Shown here: one piece after another, positions 33,644 through 42,271 of the stretch | Layout: every line of letters starts with the position of its first letter | Position numbering within the stretch: position 1 is the stretch's first letter | Assembly: GCA_965277595.1 (NCBI GenBank) | Contig: CBDIDH010000002.1 | Coordinates: 3,968,001 to 4,032,000 of the forward strand | Source of the DNA: CBDIDH01 sp965277595 | GTDB lineage: Bacteria; Planctomycetota; Planctomycetia; Isosphaerales; Isosphaeraceae | Length of the DNA stretch: 64,000 nt | Direction of reading: 5' to 3' | Program-made: the position numbers and the translations under genes | The notes under the pieces: generated by a model | Database searches by the model: none | What the model saw: only the letters and a program-made list of their open reading frames with translations | What the model was told of the DNA's origin: nothing

Positions 33644-33671
33644 TTGTCAATCCGGGTCGATTAGCTAGTCT
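33644..33671 (+). promoter_or_regulatory. Possible internal promoter before KS-alpha
   Basis: TTGTCA (33644-33649), a 16-base spacer and TAGTCT (33666-33671) lie about 60 bases before the KS-alpha ATG. The -35 is the same as at the cluster's first promoter. Confidence 0.35.
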
Positions 33672-33733
33672 GGACCATGTTGACGGGCTGGCCCAAGCGT
33701 GAACCGCGGGCCAACGTCGAAAGGATCGCCGCG

Positions 33734-35053
33734 ATGCGTCGTGTCGTTGTGACGGGCATGGGCATGGTCACTCCGGTCGGGGCCGACCTGGAGTCAACCT
33801 GGTCGTCCCTCCAAGAAGGTCGGAGCGGTGTCGGACCGATCACCCTCTTCGACGCCGAGACCTTCCCCACCAAGATTGCCGCCGAGGTCTCCGGGTTCGA
33901 CCTCGGCTCCTACATTGACGACGCCCCGCGCTGGGACGACTACAACCGCAATACCAAGTTCGCCATCGCCGCCGCCCGGATGGCGATCGACAACTCGGGA
34001 ATCCTCGACCTCAAGTCGCTCGACCCCGCGCGTTTCGGCGTCTATCTCGGCTCGGGCGAGGGGCAACAGGATTTCCCCCGGTTCATCGACCTCGTGAACC
34101 TGACCACCGTCCGCCGCCCTCGGCCGGGCGAACCCGCCGAGCAGGGTGTCATCGCCGTCGACACCGCCGCCTTCACACGCAACGGCCTCAAGATGCTCCA
34201 CCCGATCCGCGAGGCCGAGCAGGAACCGGGCACGCCCGCCGGACACCTCGCCAGCCTTTTTGGAGCCCGAGGACCGAACGCGAATTGCCTGACCGCCTGC
34301 GCCGCCAGCTCTCAGGCGATCGGCGAGGCGTTCGAGCTGATCCGCCGGGGCGATGCCGACGTCATGCTCTCGGGCGGCACGCACAGCATGATCCATCCCT
34401 TTGGCGTGACCGGCTTTAACCTCCTGACCGCCCTATCCACCCGCAACGACGAACCGACCCGCGCCAGCCGCCCCTTTGACCGCGAGCGCGACGGCTTTAT
34501 CCTCGGCGAAGGCGCGGGAATGCTCCTCCTCGAAGAACTCGAACACGCCCGAGCCCGCGGCGCCACGATTCACGGCGAGGTCGTCGGCTACGGCTCCACC
34601 GCCGACGCCTTCCGTATTACCGATAGCCACGAAGATGGCCGTGGCGCCATTGCTTGCATGCGTGAAGCCCTGGTCGATGCTCGGCTCAACCCCGACGACA
34701 TTGACTACATCAATGCGCACGGCACGAGCACGTCGGTCAACGATTCGGTCGAAACCCTGGCGATCAAGAAGGCTCTCGGCGACCTGGCATACAAGGTGCC
34801 TATCTCCAGCACCAAGAGCATGATGGGACACTTGATCGCCGCCGCCGGGAGCGTCGAGGCGATTGTCTCCTTGCTCACGATCCGCGATGGGGTTGTGCCG
34901 CCGACGGTGAATCTGGAAAATCCCGATCCCGAGTGCGACCTCGATTATATTCCTCATGAATCGCGCAGGAAGGCCGTCGATGTGACATTATCGAACAGCT
35001 TTGGTTTCGGCGGTCAGAATATCGCGTTGATCCTCCGGCGGTTTGCCGGCTGA
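33734..35053 (+). CDS. Beta-ketoacyl-ACP synthase II-type, catalytic (KS-alpha)
   Basis: A protein of 439 residues, start MRRVVVTGMGMVTPVG (an upstream in-frame ATG at 33677 adds a non-conserved leader). The catalytic triad is complete: Cys189 in NCLTACAASS, His329 in NAHGTST, His366 in MMGHLIAAAG, with Lys361 before it. Compared with FabF there is a longer insert around residues 110-170. It performs decarboxylative Claisen condensation between acyl and malonyl units on ACP. Together with the Cys-less paralogue upstream it fits a KS-alpha/KS-beta heterodimer. This pairing also occurs in aryl-polyene and aromatic polyketide pathways, so a special lipid or pigment is likely. Confidence 0.9.
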   Translation: MRRVVVTGMGMVTPVGADLESTWSSLQEGRSGVGPITLFDAETFPTKIAAEVSGFDLGSYIDDAPRWDDYNRNTKFAIAAARMAIDNSGILDLKSLDPARFGVYLGSGEGQQDFPRFIDLVNLTTVRRPRPGEPAEQGVIAVDTAAFTRNGLKMLHPIREAEQEPGTPAGHLASLFGARGPNANCLTACAASSQAIGEAFELIRRGDADVMLSGGTHSMIHPFGVTGFNLLTALSTRNDEPTRASRPFDRERDGFILGEGAGMLLLEELEHARARGATIHGEVVGYGSTADAFRITDSHEDGRGAIACMREALVDARLNPDDIDYINAHGTSTSVNDSVETLAIKKALGDLAYKVPISSTKSMMGHLIAAAGSVEAIVSLLTIRDGVVPPTVNLENPDPECDLDYIPHESRRKAVDVTLSNSFGFGGQNIALILRRFAG

Positions 35054-35168
35054 TTCAAAACTCTCTTTCCAGCCCCGCGTATCCAGGGGAAAGTCATCAC
35101 GGTCCCCCGGTTGCGTCTCGATCCGCACCCCGAGCCGACCCCTGTTGACGACAACGGAGACCCTTTTC

Positions 35169-36272
35169 GTGTCCACCCTCTCCCCGGCCTTGATCCTGAT
35201 ACCGCTCGCAACCTTGCTTCTCCTCATCGGGGCCTTTTTTCTCATCACCGCGGTACGCTACGCCCCGATCGTCGGCCGAGTTTTCGAGGAGACGCCGATC
35301 TTTTTGCCGTTGCGGCTGGGCGTCGAACCCGGAGGTGAGGATGTTCGGTTCACGACGTCCGACGGCCTGGAACTGGCAGGAACCTACTACAAGGCCAGAA
35401 CATCCGAACGCGCCGGGGTTCTCGTCTTCTGCCACGAATATTTGAGTGATCGCTGGAGCTTTGAGCCGTACACAAACCATTTGCGATCCATTGGTTATGA
35501 CATCCTGACCTTCGATTTCCGTAACCACGGCGTCAGCGCGTCCGACCCGACCTATAAGCCGCTTCAATGGGTCACCGACCACGAGGTACGCGACCTCCGC
35601 GCCGCTCTTGCCTATTTAAGAACCCGGCCCGATCATGATACTTCGGGCTTTGGTCTCTTCGGGGTCAGTCGCGGGGGCAACACCGCCCTGCTCGTTGCCG
35701 CGAAGGAACCGTCGGTTTGGGGAGTGATCACCGACGGGGCCTTTCCGACGCGCGGAATGATGCTTTCGTATATGCTTCGCTGGGCCGAGATTTACGTCTC
35801 GAATCCGTACCTCTGGAAGAGCATGCCGATGAGCCTCTTCCGGTTCGTCGCCTGGTACGGCCGCCGCCAGTCCGAGGGACGGCTTAACTGCCGATTTCCC
35901 GACGTCGAACGTGCGGTTTCCCGACTCTCGCCTCGCCCCTGGCTGATGATTCACGGCGAAAAAGACGCCTACATTGGCACGAAAATCGTCCGTGCCCTCT
36001 TCGCCGAGGCGGCCGAGCCCAAGGAACTCTGGATCGTTCCCAAGGCCAAGCATAATCGCTGTCGGGAGTTGGAGCCGGAAGCCTACGCCGGTCGCTGCCT
36101 GGGATTCTTCCGACAATTTGGACCGCGTCGCGTCCTGGACCCGGTCGAGGCCGCCCGGCCTCCTGAAACCTGCGACGTGAAGCTCAACGCGTCAATCGAC
36201 CCGAACCCGCTAAACGATCCCATGCCCGATCGAACCTTTGCCGAGGATCTCGCGGCCCCTGTGCATCAGTGA
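35169..36272 (+). CDS. Membrane-anchored alpha/beta hydrolase
   Basis: A protein of 367 residues. GTG at 35169 (GGAGA upstream) gives an N-terminal membrane helix (PALILIPLATLLLLIGAFFLITAV), then an alpha/beta-hydrolase domain with the nucleophile elbow FGVSRGGNTA, oxyanion region VFCHEYLSD and a C-terminal MIHGEKDAYI followed by the catalytic His in AKHNRC. It lies in the KS/ACP/GH3 cluster in the same direction, 115 bases after KS-alpha and 103 before GH3. A thioesterase or lipid hydrolase role would fit, releasing or trimming the acyl chain at the membrane, but this is inferred from context. Confidence 0.8.
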   Translation: MSTLSPALILIPLATLLLLIGAFFLITAVRYAPIVGRVFEETPIFLPLRLGVEPGGEDVRFTTSDGLELAGTYYKARTSERAGVLVFCHEYLSDRWSFEPYTNHLRSIGYDILTFDFRNHGVSASDPTYKPLQWVTDHEVRDLRAALAYLRTRPDHDTSGFGLFGVSRGGNTALLVAAKEPSVWGVITDGAFPTRGMMLSYMLRWAEIYVSNPYLWKSMPMSLFRFVAWYGRRQSEGRLNCRFPDVERAVSRLSPRPWLMIHGEKDAYIGTKIVRALFAEAAEPKELWIVPKAKHNRCRELEPEAYAGRCLGFFRQFGPRRVLDPVEAARPPETCDVKLNASIDPNPLNDPMPDRTFAEDLAAPVHQ

Positions 36273-36375
36273 TCTCCCGCCACGTAATCGACTTGCAAGA
36301 AGGATCGCGGGAAGTCGTCTGAGGGAACGGGTTTAATCACTCTCTCGATCCTCTCTCCCAAGGTCTCGGCCCCTC

Positions 36376-38082
36376 ATGTTCGCCCGACTTCGTGGCCTCG
36401 TCGGCCTGCCAATCACCCTGAAAGCGCGGGGCCTCGCTCGCGCTTTCTTTGAACAGACCAACCGAGCGGGTGAGGTTCAGCGCGACCTCTTGATGGGTCG
36501 TCTGGTCCGTCACGCCGACAGCCAGTTCGGACGCGATCACCATTTTTCCGAGATTCACAACGCGGCCGACTTCCGCCGCCAGGTTCCCGTCCGAGGTTAT
36601 GACGGCCACGAGCCTTACATCGATCGCGTCCGCAATGGCGAGACCAACGCCCTCTTCGGCTCGGGCACGGACGTCCTGATGTTCGCGATGACCTCGGGAA
36701 CCACGAACCGACCCAAGACGATCCCCGTAACCCGTGAATCTCTCAGAGATTATCGCGAAGGGTGGACCACCTGGGGCATCGGCGCTTTCGACCGTCACTT
36801 TGATCGGCTTCGTCTCGGCCTTCGACCGATCTTGCAGATTGCCAGTGACTGGCGCGAGAGTGCAACGCCCTCGGGCATCCCTTGCGGCGCCATCACCGGC
36901 CTGACCGCTCAGATGCAAAATCCGCTTGTTCGGATGACCTACTGCATGCCCGTCGCCGGCTCTCGAATCAAGGACATCGAGGCCAAGTATTACGTCGCGC
37001 TCCGCCACGCCGTTCATCTCGACCTCGGCGCCACGATCGCCGCGAACCCGAGCACGCTCCTGGCTCTCGCCCGCCTCGGCGACCGCGAAAAGGCAACCCT
37101 GATCCGAGATTACGCCGACGGCACGATTGATCGAAAGTGGGATCTTCCCGCCGACGTCCGCGCTGCCTTGCCCCGACGTTCACGCTGGAAACGGAAGGAC
37201 GTCGCCCGCCGACTTGACGCCATTGTGAACCGAACCGGTCGGTTGCTTCCCAAAGATTACTGGCCGAACCTTGGGTTCATGGCGAACTGGATGGGCGGAA
37301 CGATGGGCGCTTACCTTCGCGCCTATCCCGAGATTTTTGGAGACTGCCCGGTCAGGGACGTCGGCCTGATCGCCTCCGAAGGCCGGATGACGATCCCGGT
37401 CGAGGATGGCACCCCGGCCGGCGTTCTCGATATCCGCCACCATTATTTTGAGTTCATTCCCGAGGACCAGGCCGATCGCGACCCTCCCGAGACGGTCGAG
37501 GCGACCGACCTGATCGAAGGTCGCAACTATTTCATCCTCCTGACGACCGCGGGCGGCCTTTATCGGTATCAGATTCACGACCTCGTGCGTTGTGTCGGGT
37601 TCATGGGGCAGGCCCCCCTTCTCGAATTTTTGAACAAAGGAGCTCATTTTTCGAGTCTGACGGGCGAAAAGCTTTCCGAGTTCCAGGTCGTCGCCGCCGT
37701 GGATCAGGCCCAGAAGGCGTTGGGCGTGCCGCTCCGCTCGTCCTTGCTCTTGCCCACCTGGGGAGAGCCTCCGTATTACTCCTTGCTCGTCGAAACGTCG
37801 GACCTGACCGACGAGGCCTTGGCAGCGCGTTTCGAGTCGGAAGTCGAAACAGGGTTGAGACTTGCCAACCTCGAATACGAAAACAAACGCGCCACCCGGC
37901 GCCTTGGTCCGGTTCGATTGCGCAGGGTCGTTGATGGGTCCTGGACGCATTTTCAACGTCGGCGGTTAGCGCGGAGCGGGGGAACCGTCGAACAGTACAA
38001 GCAGCCGCACCTCATGCCCGACCTGGCGGCAATCGACGCCTTTGAGTTCGCCGATCTGCCCCAGATTGCAAATGTCGATTGA
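36376..38082 (+). CDS. GH3 family (auxin-responsive GH3-like) acyl-acid amido synthetase
   Basis: A protein of 568 residues, of typical GH3 length. GH3 enzymes of plants adenylate a carboxylic acid and join it to an amino acid; bacterial homologues are poorly studied. Visible motifs are FAMTSGTTNRPKTIPVT (ATP/AMP phosphate loop, about 99-115), VGLIASEGRMTIPV (second nucleotide motif), HHYFEFIPE, and GLYRYQIHDLVRCVGF near 394-409, followed by a hinge and the small C-terminal domain. As last gene of the ketosynthase cluster it could activate the finished acyl chain and conjugate it to an amine or amino acid. The substrate is unknown. Confidence 0.85.
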   Translation: MFARLRGLVGLPITLKARGLARAFFEQTNRAGEVQRDLLMGRLVRHADSQFGRDHHFSEIHNAADFRRQVPVRGYDGHEPYIDRVRNGETNALFGSGTDVLMFAMTSGTTNRPKTIPVTRESLRDYREGWTTWGIGAFDRHFDRLRLGLRPILQIASDWRESATPSGIPCGAITGLTAQMQNPLVRMTYCMPVAGSRIKDIEAKYYVALRHAVHLDLGATIAANPSTLLALARLGDREKATLIRDYADGTIDRKWDLPADVRAALPRRSRWKRKDVARRLDAIVNRTGRLLPKDYWPNLGFMANWMGGTMGAYLRAYPEIFGDCPVRDVGLIASEGRMTIPVEDGTPAGVLDIRHHYFEFIPEDQADRDPPETVEATDLIEGRNYFILLTTAGGLYRYQIHDLVRCVGFMGQAPLLEFLNKGAHFSSLTGEKLSEFQVVAAVDQAQKALGVPLRSSLLLPTWGEPPYYSLLVETSDLTDEALAARFESEVETGLRLANLEYENKRATRRLGPVRLRRVVDGSWTHFQRRRLARSGGTVEQYKQPHLMPDLAAIDAFEFADLPQIANVD

Positions 38083-38253
38083 TCGCGATGCTCGAAATGT
38101 GATCCTTTGCGAGGGTTGAGGTTGCGTCCGCGTTCACGATCTGGTATCGAATTTCGCGGTTGCAAATTTTTCAGGCCATGATGGCCCCGGACTCGACGCA
38201 CTCTCCTGGATCGCGTCGCCGGGTAGAGACCCCATTGAGGGGGAGCGCAGCGT

Positions 38254-39285
38254 ATGGTTCTGGCGACGGATTCCGCCATGCTTCGTCACCGATGCCGGCT
38301 CGTCCTGAGCTTCGGCCTGCTCGCCCTCGCAGGTTGCGCCCGGCTCCAGGCGTTCCATAACACGAATGATCGCCCAGACTTCGGTACGGAACCCGTCGCC
38401 GCGCCGCCCGTGGCGGCGACGACCGCGAAGGTCGAAACCGTCGCCGAGACACGTCCCGCCCCCAAGCCCTCGGCCGTACCCGTTGTCTCGCTTCAACCCC
38501 CCGAGACGGTGGCTGCAAGATCGGAATCAGCGAAGCCCAAACCTGTTGAAACTCCGAAGCCGCCCCAGGGTCCGTCGTTGAATGACCTTCTGGGCGAGAG
38601 TCGGCGGCGGCTTGAAGCTCTGGTTTCGTATCGGGTTACGATGAATCTTCAGGAGCGGATCGGCACGACTCTGCGACCTCCCGAAAACGTGGTTCTGAAT
38701 ATCCGACGGCATCCGAAAGCCGTTCGCCTGGAATGGCCGGACGGGCCGAGCCAGGGACGCGAGGTCATCTACGCGGCCGATTCGAACGGCGGCCTGATGT
38801 ACATCCACATGCCGAACGCCATCATCCCGCAACTCAAGATGCCCCCCGATAGCCCTCTCGCGATGTCAAACAGCCGGCATCCGATCAGCGACGCGGGATT
38901 TGACACGATCCTCACGAACATGGAAGACGAGCACCGTCGGGCCTCCTCCGGCGACCTTTCTCACGGCGAGATTCGTTATGAAGGCCAGGAAACGCCCGAG
39001 GGGTTGAATAAACCCTGTTATAAAATCGTCAGGATCACGCCAACGAAGGAAACCTGGATCGTCTTTCTCGACCCCGAGACGTACCTTCCGGTCTTCGTTC
39101 AGGCGAGCGCCGAAAATGGCGACACGCTTGAACGTTACCTCTTTCGTGACCTGACGCTCAATCCCTCGGACCTCGCCAGCGTGGACGGTTTCAATCCCGA
39201 AAAACGTTGGGGACCGTCTCGCGGGCTCTTTCAGCGGTTGGCGCGTGGGAATTCCAACGCCGCCAAAACCACCGAAACCCGTTGA
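38254..39285 (+). CDS. DUF1571-domain lipoprotein
   Basis: A protein of 343 residues. ATG at 38254 is supported by GGGGGAG 8 bases upstream. The N-terminus ends in a lipobox (LLALAGC), so it is a lipoprotein. A Pro/Ala/Val-rich linker (about 50-100) leads to the DUF1571 domain: LNDLLGESRRRLEALVSYRVTM, RHPKAVRLEWPDG, and late KETWIVFLDPETYLPVFV. DUF1571 is a LolA/LolB-like family common in planctomycetes; a role in lipid or lipoprotein handling at the envelope is a guess from fold similarity. It follows the GH3 gene by 171 bases. Confidence 0.8.
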   Translation: MVLATDSAMLRHRCRLVLSFGLLALAGCARLQAFHNTNDRPDFGTEPVAAPPVAATTAKVETVAETRPAPKPSAVPVVSLQPPETVAARSESAKPKPVETPKPPQGPSLNDLLGESRRRLEALVSYRVTMNLQERIGTTLRPPENVVLNIRRHPKAVRLEWPDGPSQGREVIYAADSNGGLMYIHMPNAIIPQLKMPPDSPLAMSNSRHPISDAGFDTILTNMEDEHRRASSGDLSHGEIRYEGQETPEGLNKPCYKIVRITPTKETWIVFLDPETYLPVFVQASAENGDTLERYLFRDLTLNPSDLASVDGFNPEKRWGPSRGLFQRLARGNSNAAKTTETR

Positions 39286-39501
39286 CAACCTGCCTGCCAA
39301 AGTGGCGAGATCACCCGGCAAGGTTTGCATAAGTCCACGTGGGTCTTGAATTTTTTAAAATCCCTAAATCATGGAAGTAGACGATCTTGCCTTCGATCTC
39401 TGGATTGTCCACAATCGATCATGAGAGAGTGGCCCGCGAATTGCACGACGTGAACGTCACCTGGTTTTCCCGCACCTTCCACGAGAGCGAAACCGGTCAG
39501 T

Positions 39502-39879
39502 ATGACGCTGGCTCGCCCTTCGATCCTCATCACTGATGACGACCCGATTTCCCGCGAGACCTTCCGCGAGATCTTCGAGCCCGCGGGCTTCAAGACCTTG
39601 CTGGCGGAAAGCGGCGAAGAGGCGATCGATATCGTCAAGGACCAGGACGTCCATCTCGCCCTGATGGATATGCACCTGCCCAAACTCACCGGCCTGGAAA
39701 CGATTCATATCGTCCGCCAGATCAAGGGGATCATGCCAATGATCCTGATCACGGGCGACACGGACGAAAACCTTTTGCGTAAAGCATTGTCTGCTCACGC
39801 CTTCTGCGTTCTTGCCAAGCCTGTCACCAAGAGCGTGGTGATTTACGTCGTGACCAGAGCCCTGGAAAAGTTTTACTGA
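39502..39879 (+). CDS. Single-domain response regulator (CheY-like receiver)
   Basis: A protein of 125 residues, one receiver domain only. The acidic pocket is in ILITDDDP, the phospho-acceptor is Asp56 in LALMDMHLP, the switch Thr is in LITGDT, and the conserved Lys is in LAKPV. No output domain and no histidine kinase neighbour are present, so it would signal by protein interaction in a phosphorelay. Confidence 0.88.
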   Translation: MTLARPSILITDDDPISRETFREIFEPAGFKTLLAESGEEAIDIVKDQDVHLALMDMHLPKLTGLETIHIVRQIKGIMPMILITGDTDENLLRKALSAHAFCVLAKPVTKSVVIYVVTRALEKFY

Positions 39880-39938
39880 GCGAAGGCGGCCCGGACGGTG
39901 AACGGTCGAGAAATTGAGCGGACGTTCTCGCGCCAGGG

Positions 39939-41141
39939 ATGAGCGAGGACCTCGAACCGATGTCGTTACGGAAGCTGGAGTTATTCCATATCTCGATCCC
40001 GCTCAAGACGCGGGTCAAGCACGCCTCCCACGATCGGATCGAGTCGGACAACCTCGCGGTTCGCGTCACGCTCGATGATGGCGTCGAGGGATATGGTGAG
40101 GGCGTTCCGCGACCTTATGTGACGGGCGAAACAGTCGAGTCAACCTTCGCATCGCTGGCGACATTTAATTTCGGTCGATATTTCTCCGGTGTTGACTCGT
40201 TTGAAGACGTCGTGCAACGCCTGGACGCGCTGGAACTTCCAGAGACTGCCGCCGATCCGCGAGGCATGATTGGCAATGCCGCGCGATGCGGGCTGGAACT
40301 GGCCGTGCTGGATGCCTATGGGCGTCGATTTGGCCGATCCGTCGGCGATGCCGTGCGGATCGCGCGGATTCCCGGCCTCGCCCTCAGCGCCCGGCCGACG
40401 CGGGTCCGTTACAGCGGGGCGATCACGGCGTCGTCGGAGGCTCGCGAGCAGTATTCCGCGTGGAAGCTCTGGCTTTACGGGTTCTCGCAGGTCAAGCTCA
40501 AGGTCGGCGTCCTCGGCCAGGACGATCCCGCGCGCTTGCGTACGCTTCGAAGCATTCTCGGCCCTCGCCTCGATATCCGGATCGACGCGAACGAAGCGTG
40601 GAGCCCCGAGGAGCTGGTCGGTCGCGTCCGCCCGCTCTTGCCGTTCGGCCCCTCGGTCCTGGAACAGCCGGTGAGGCATGGGGAGGTCGACGCCCTGACC
40701 GACCTCCGGCCGAAACTCGGCATGCCGGTCATGCTCGATGAATCGCTCTGCGGCTACCCCGACGCCCTTCGATCGATCGCTCGAAAAACGGCCGACCTGT
40801 TCAATATCCGGCTCTCCAAGTGCGGCGGGATCTTGCCCGCGTTAACGCTCATCGGCCTGGCGCGACGGTCGGGAATCGGTGTCCAACTGGGGTGTCATCC
40901 AGGCGAAACGGCCTTGCTCTCGGCGGCGGGTCGGCACCTCGCAAGCAATGTCCGGGGCTTATGTTACGTCGAAGGGTCGTACGACAATCACATCCTTTCC
41001 GAGAACCTGACCGGGGATGACCTGACCTTTGGTTACGGCGGCTGGGCACCTCCGTTGCAAGGGCCGGGCCTGGGGGTGCGCGTCGACCCGCGGGCGCTCG
41101 AACAGATGACTCTGAATCGCAAGGACGTGGATTATGATTGA
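39939..41141 (+). CDS. Enolase-superfamily enzyme (dipeptide epimerase / MLE-like)
   Basis: A protein of 400 residues. The enolase-superfamily capping domain is at the N-terminus (PLKTRVKHASHDR, GYGEGVPRPYVTGE). The barrel contains QVKLKVGV (KxK catalytic bases), then the three metal ligands in DIRIDANEAW, VLEQPV and VMLDESLCG, and the second catalytic Lys region in NIRLSKCGG. This order fits the muconate-lactonising/dipeptide-epimerase subgroup. ATG 39939 is used; ATG 39960 is about equally likely. It overlaps the downstream hydrolase by 8 bases, so the two are an operon. The substrate cannot be told from sequence. Confidence 0.85.
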   Translation: MSEDLEPMSLRKLELFHISIPLKTRVKHASHDRIESDNLAVRVTLDDGVEGYGEGVPRPYVTGETVESTFASLATFNFGRYFSGVDSFEDVVQRLDALELPETAADPRGMIGNAARCGLELAVLDAYGRRFGRSVGDAVRIARIPGLALSARPTRVRYSGAITASSEAREQYSAWKLWLYGFSQVKLKVGVLGQDDPARLRTLRSILGPRLDIRIDANEAWSPEELVGRVRPLLPFGPSVLEQPVRHGEVDALTDLRPKLGMPVMLDESLCGYPDALRSIARKTADLFNIRLSKCGGILPALTLIGLARRSGIGVQLGCHPGETALLSAAGRHLASNVRGLCYVEGSYDNHILSENLTGDDLTFGYGGWAPPLQGPGLGVRVDPRALEQMTLNRKDVDYD

Positions 41142-42015
41142 GCCGGTCATCGAGTCGCAAAGGGCCTCGGACGGCTACGACCTGCACGTCGCGGTCTGGC
41201 CGGCGCGCGGGGAGCTTAAAGGACGGCTGGTCGTGATTCATGGCGTGCAGAGTCATGGCGGCTGGTATCACAATTTCGGCCGGACCCTCGCCGAGGCCGG
41301 TTACGAAACACACTTTCCCGACCGTCGCGGATCGGGCGCGAATCGGGTCGATCGAGGTCATACCCCCTCGCCTCGAAGGCTCGTTGACGATATTGCCGAG
41401 CGTTTCCAGGCGCTCCGCGAGGCCGATTCGACGACCCCGCTGGCTTTGGCCGGGATCAGTTGGGGGGGCAAGACGGCGATTCTCACCGCCGCCGAGCACC
41501 CGGGCCTGGTCGATGCGCTCGCCCTGATCTGTCCGGGGTTTCAGCCTCGGGTCGGTGTCTCGCTTGGCGAGAGGCTGAAAATTGCCTGGGCCTTCCTCAC
41601 CAACCGCCGCGAGACGTTTCCTATCCCGCTCAGCGACCCGACCCTATTCACGGCCAACCCCGAAGGTCAGCGCTTTATCGCCAATGATCCACTGGGCCTG
41701 CGCGCGGCGACGGCGGGTTTGCTCGCGGCGAGCACGTTCATTGATCGTCGCGTCGGCCGGGCGGTCGCGAAGGTGCGCCAGCCGGTCTTGCTCATGCTCG
41801 CCGGGCAAGATCGGATCGTCGACAACGACAGAACGCGCGCTTTTTTGCGACAAATGCCCGCCGAAAATTTTCAGTTGATCGAGTATCCCGACGGGCATCA
41901 TACGCTCGAATTCGAGCCTGATCCGTCGCGGTACGCGCGCGATCTCGTCGCCTGGCTCGACCTGCACGCTGGCGCGAACCTCGGAAATCCGGCGGGTGTC
42001 CTCTCGAAACCGTGA
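41134..42015 (+). CDS. Alpha/beta hydrolase (lysophospholipase-like)
   Basis: A protein of 293 residues. The fold is marked by LVVIHGVQSHGGWY (oxyanion region), LALAGISWGGKTAILTA (nucleophile Ser in GISWGG), VLLMLAGQDRIVDN (catalytic Asp) and YPDGHHTLEFE (catalytic His). The start ATG lies within the last codons of the epimerase gene, so the two are translationally coupled. They may act in one route, for example hydrolysis and epimerisation of a small peptide or lipid-like ester. Confidence 0.85.
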   Translation: MIEPVIESQRASDGYDLHVAVWPARGELKGRLVVIHGVQSHGGWYHNFGRTLAEAGYETHFPDRRGSGANRVDRGHTPSPRRLVDDIAERFQALREADSTTPLALAGISWGGKTAILTAAEHPGLVDALALICPGFQPRVGVSLGERLKIAWAFLTNRRETFPIPLSDPTLFTANPEGQRFIANDPLGLRAATAGLLAASTFIDRRVGRAVAKVRQPVLLMLAGQDRIVDNDRTRAFLRQMPAENFQLIEYPDGHHTLEFEPDPSRYARDLVAWLDLHAGANLGNPAGVLSKP

Positions 42016-42055
42016 GGGAGTTCACCAGAGCGGTTCGAGATTCGAGGCGACGTCG

Positions 42056-42271
42056 ATGAGCGACTCGACGAAACGGGAACTCCGCGAGGAAAAGCGGATT
42101 CTCAAGCGCGCGGGGGTGAAACGCCTCCGGCGCGAGTTGAAGCGTGGCCTGGCCGAAGCGCCGGAAGACGCCTCGGCCGTTGACCGCCTGGATTTCGGTC
42201 GCTATGGAACGGCCGGGATGAATGGGATCGATCGCGACGCGACGAGGAAACGGTCGGACGATCAGGGTTAG
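42056..42271 (+). CDS. Small basic hypothetical protein
   Basis: A protein of 71 residues. The N-terminal half is a strongly basic helix (RELREEKRILKRAGVKRLRRELKR), followed by AEAPEDA and FGRYGTAGMNGID. The ATG at 42056 has GAGG 8 bases upstream; an earlier frame start at 41996 overlaps the previous gene. The regular heptad-like charge pattern suggests a nucleic-acid- or ribosome-associated helix. The last 4 bases overlap the end of the convergent metalloprotease-like gene. I recall similar short proteins in other planctomycetes, but no function. Confidence 0.55.
   Translation: MSDSTKRELREEKRILKRAGVKRLRRELKRGLAEAPEDASAVDRLDFGRYGTAGMNGIDRDATRKRSDDQG

Noticed and set aside
32169..33650. 493-codon minus-strand frame opposite KS-beta
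   Set aside because: Antisense to a clear ketosynthase; no motif; Arg/Gly/His/Gln-rich shadow composition.
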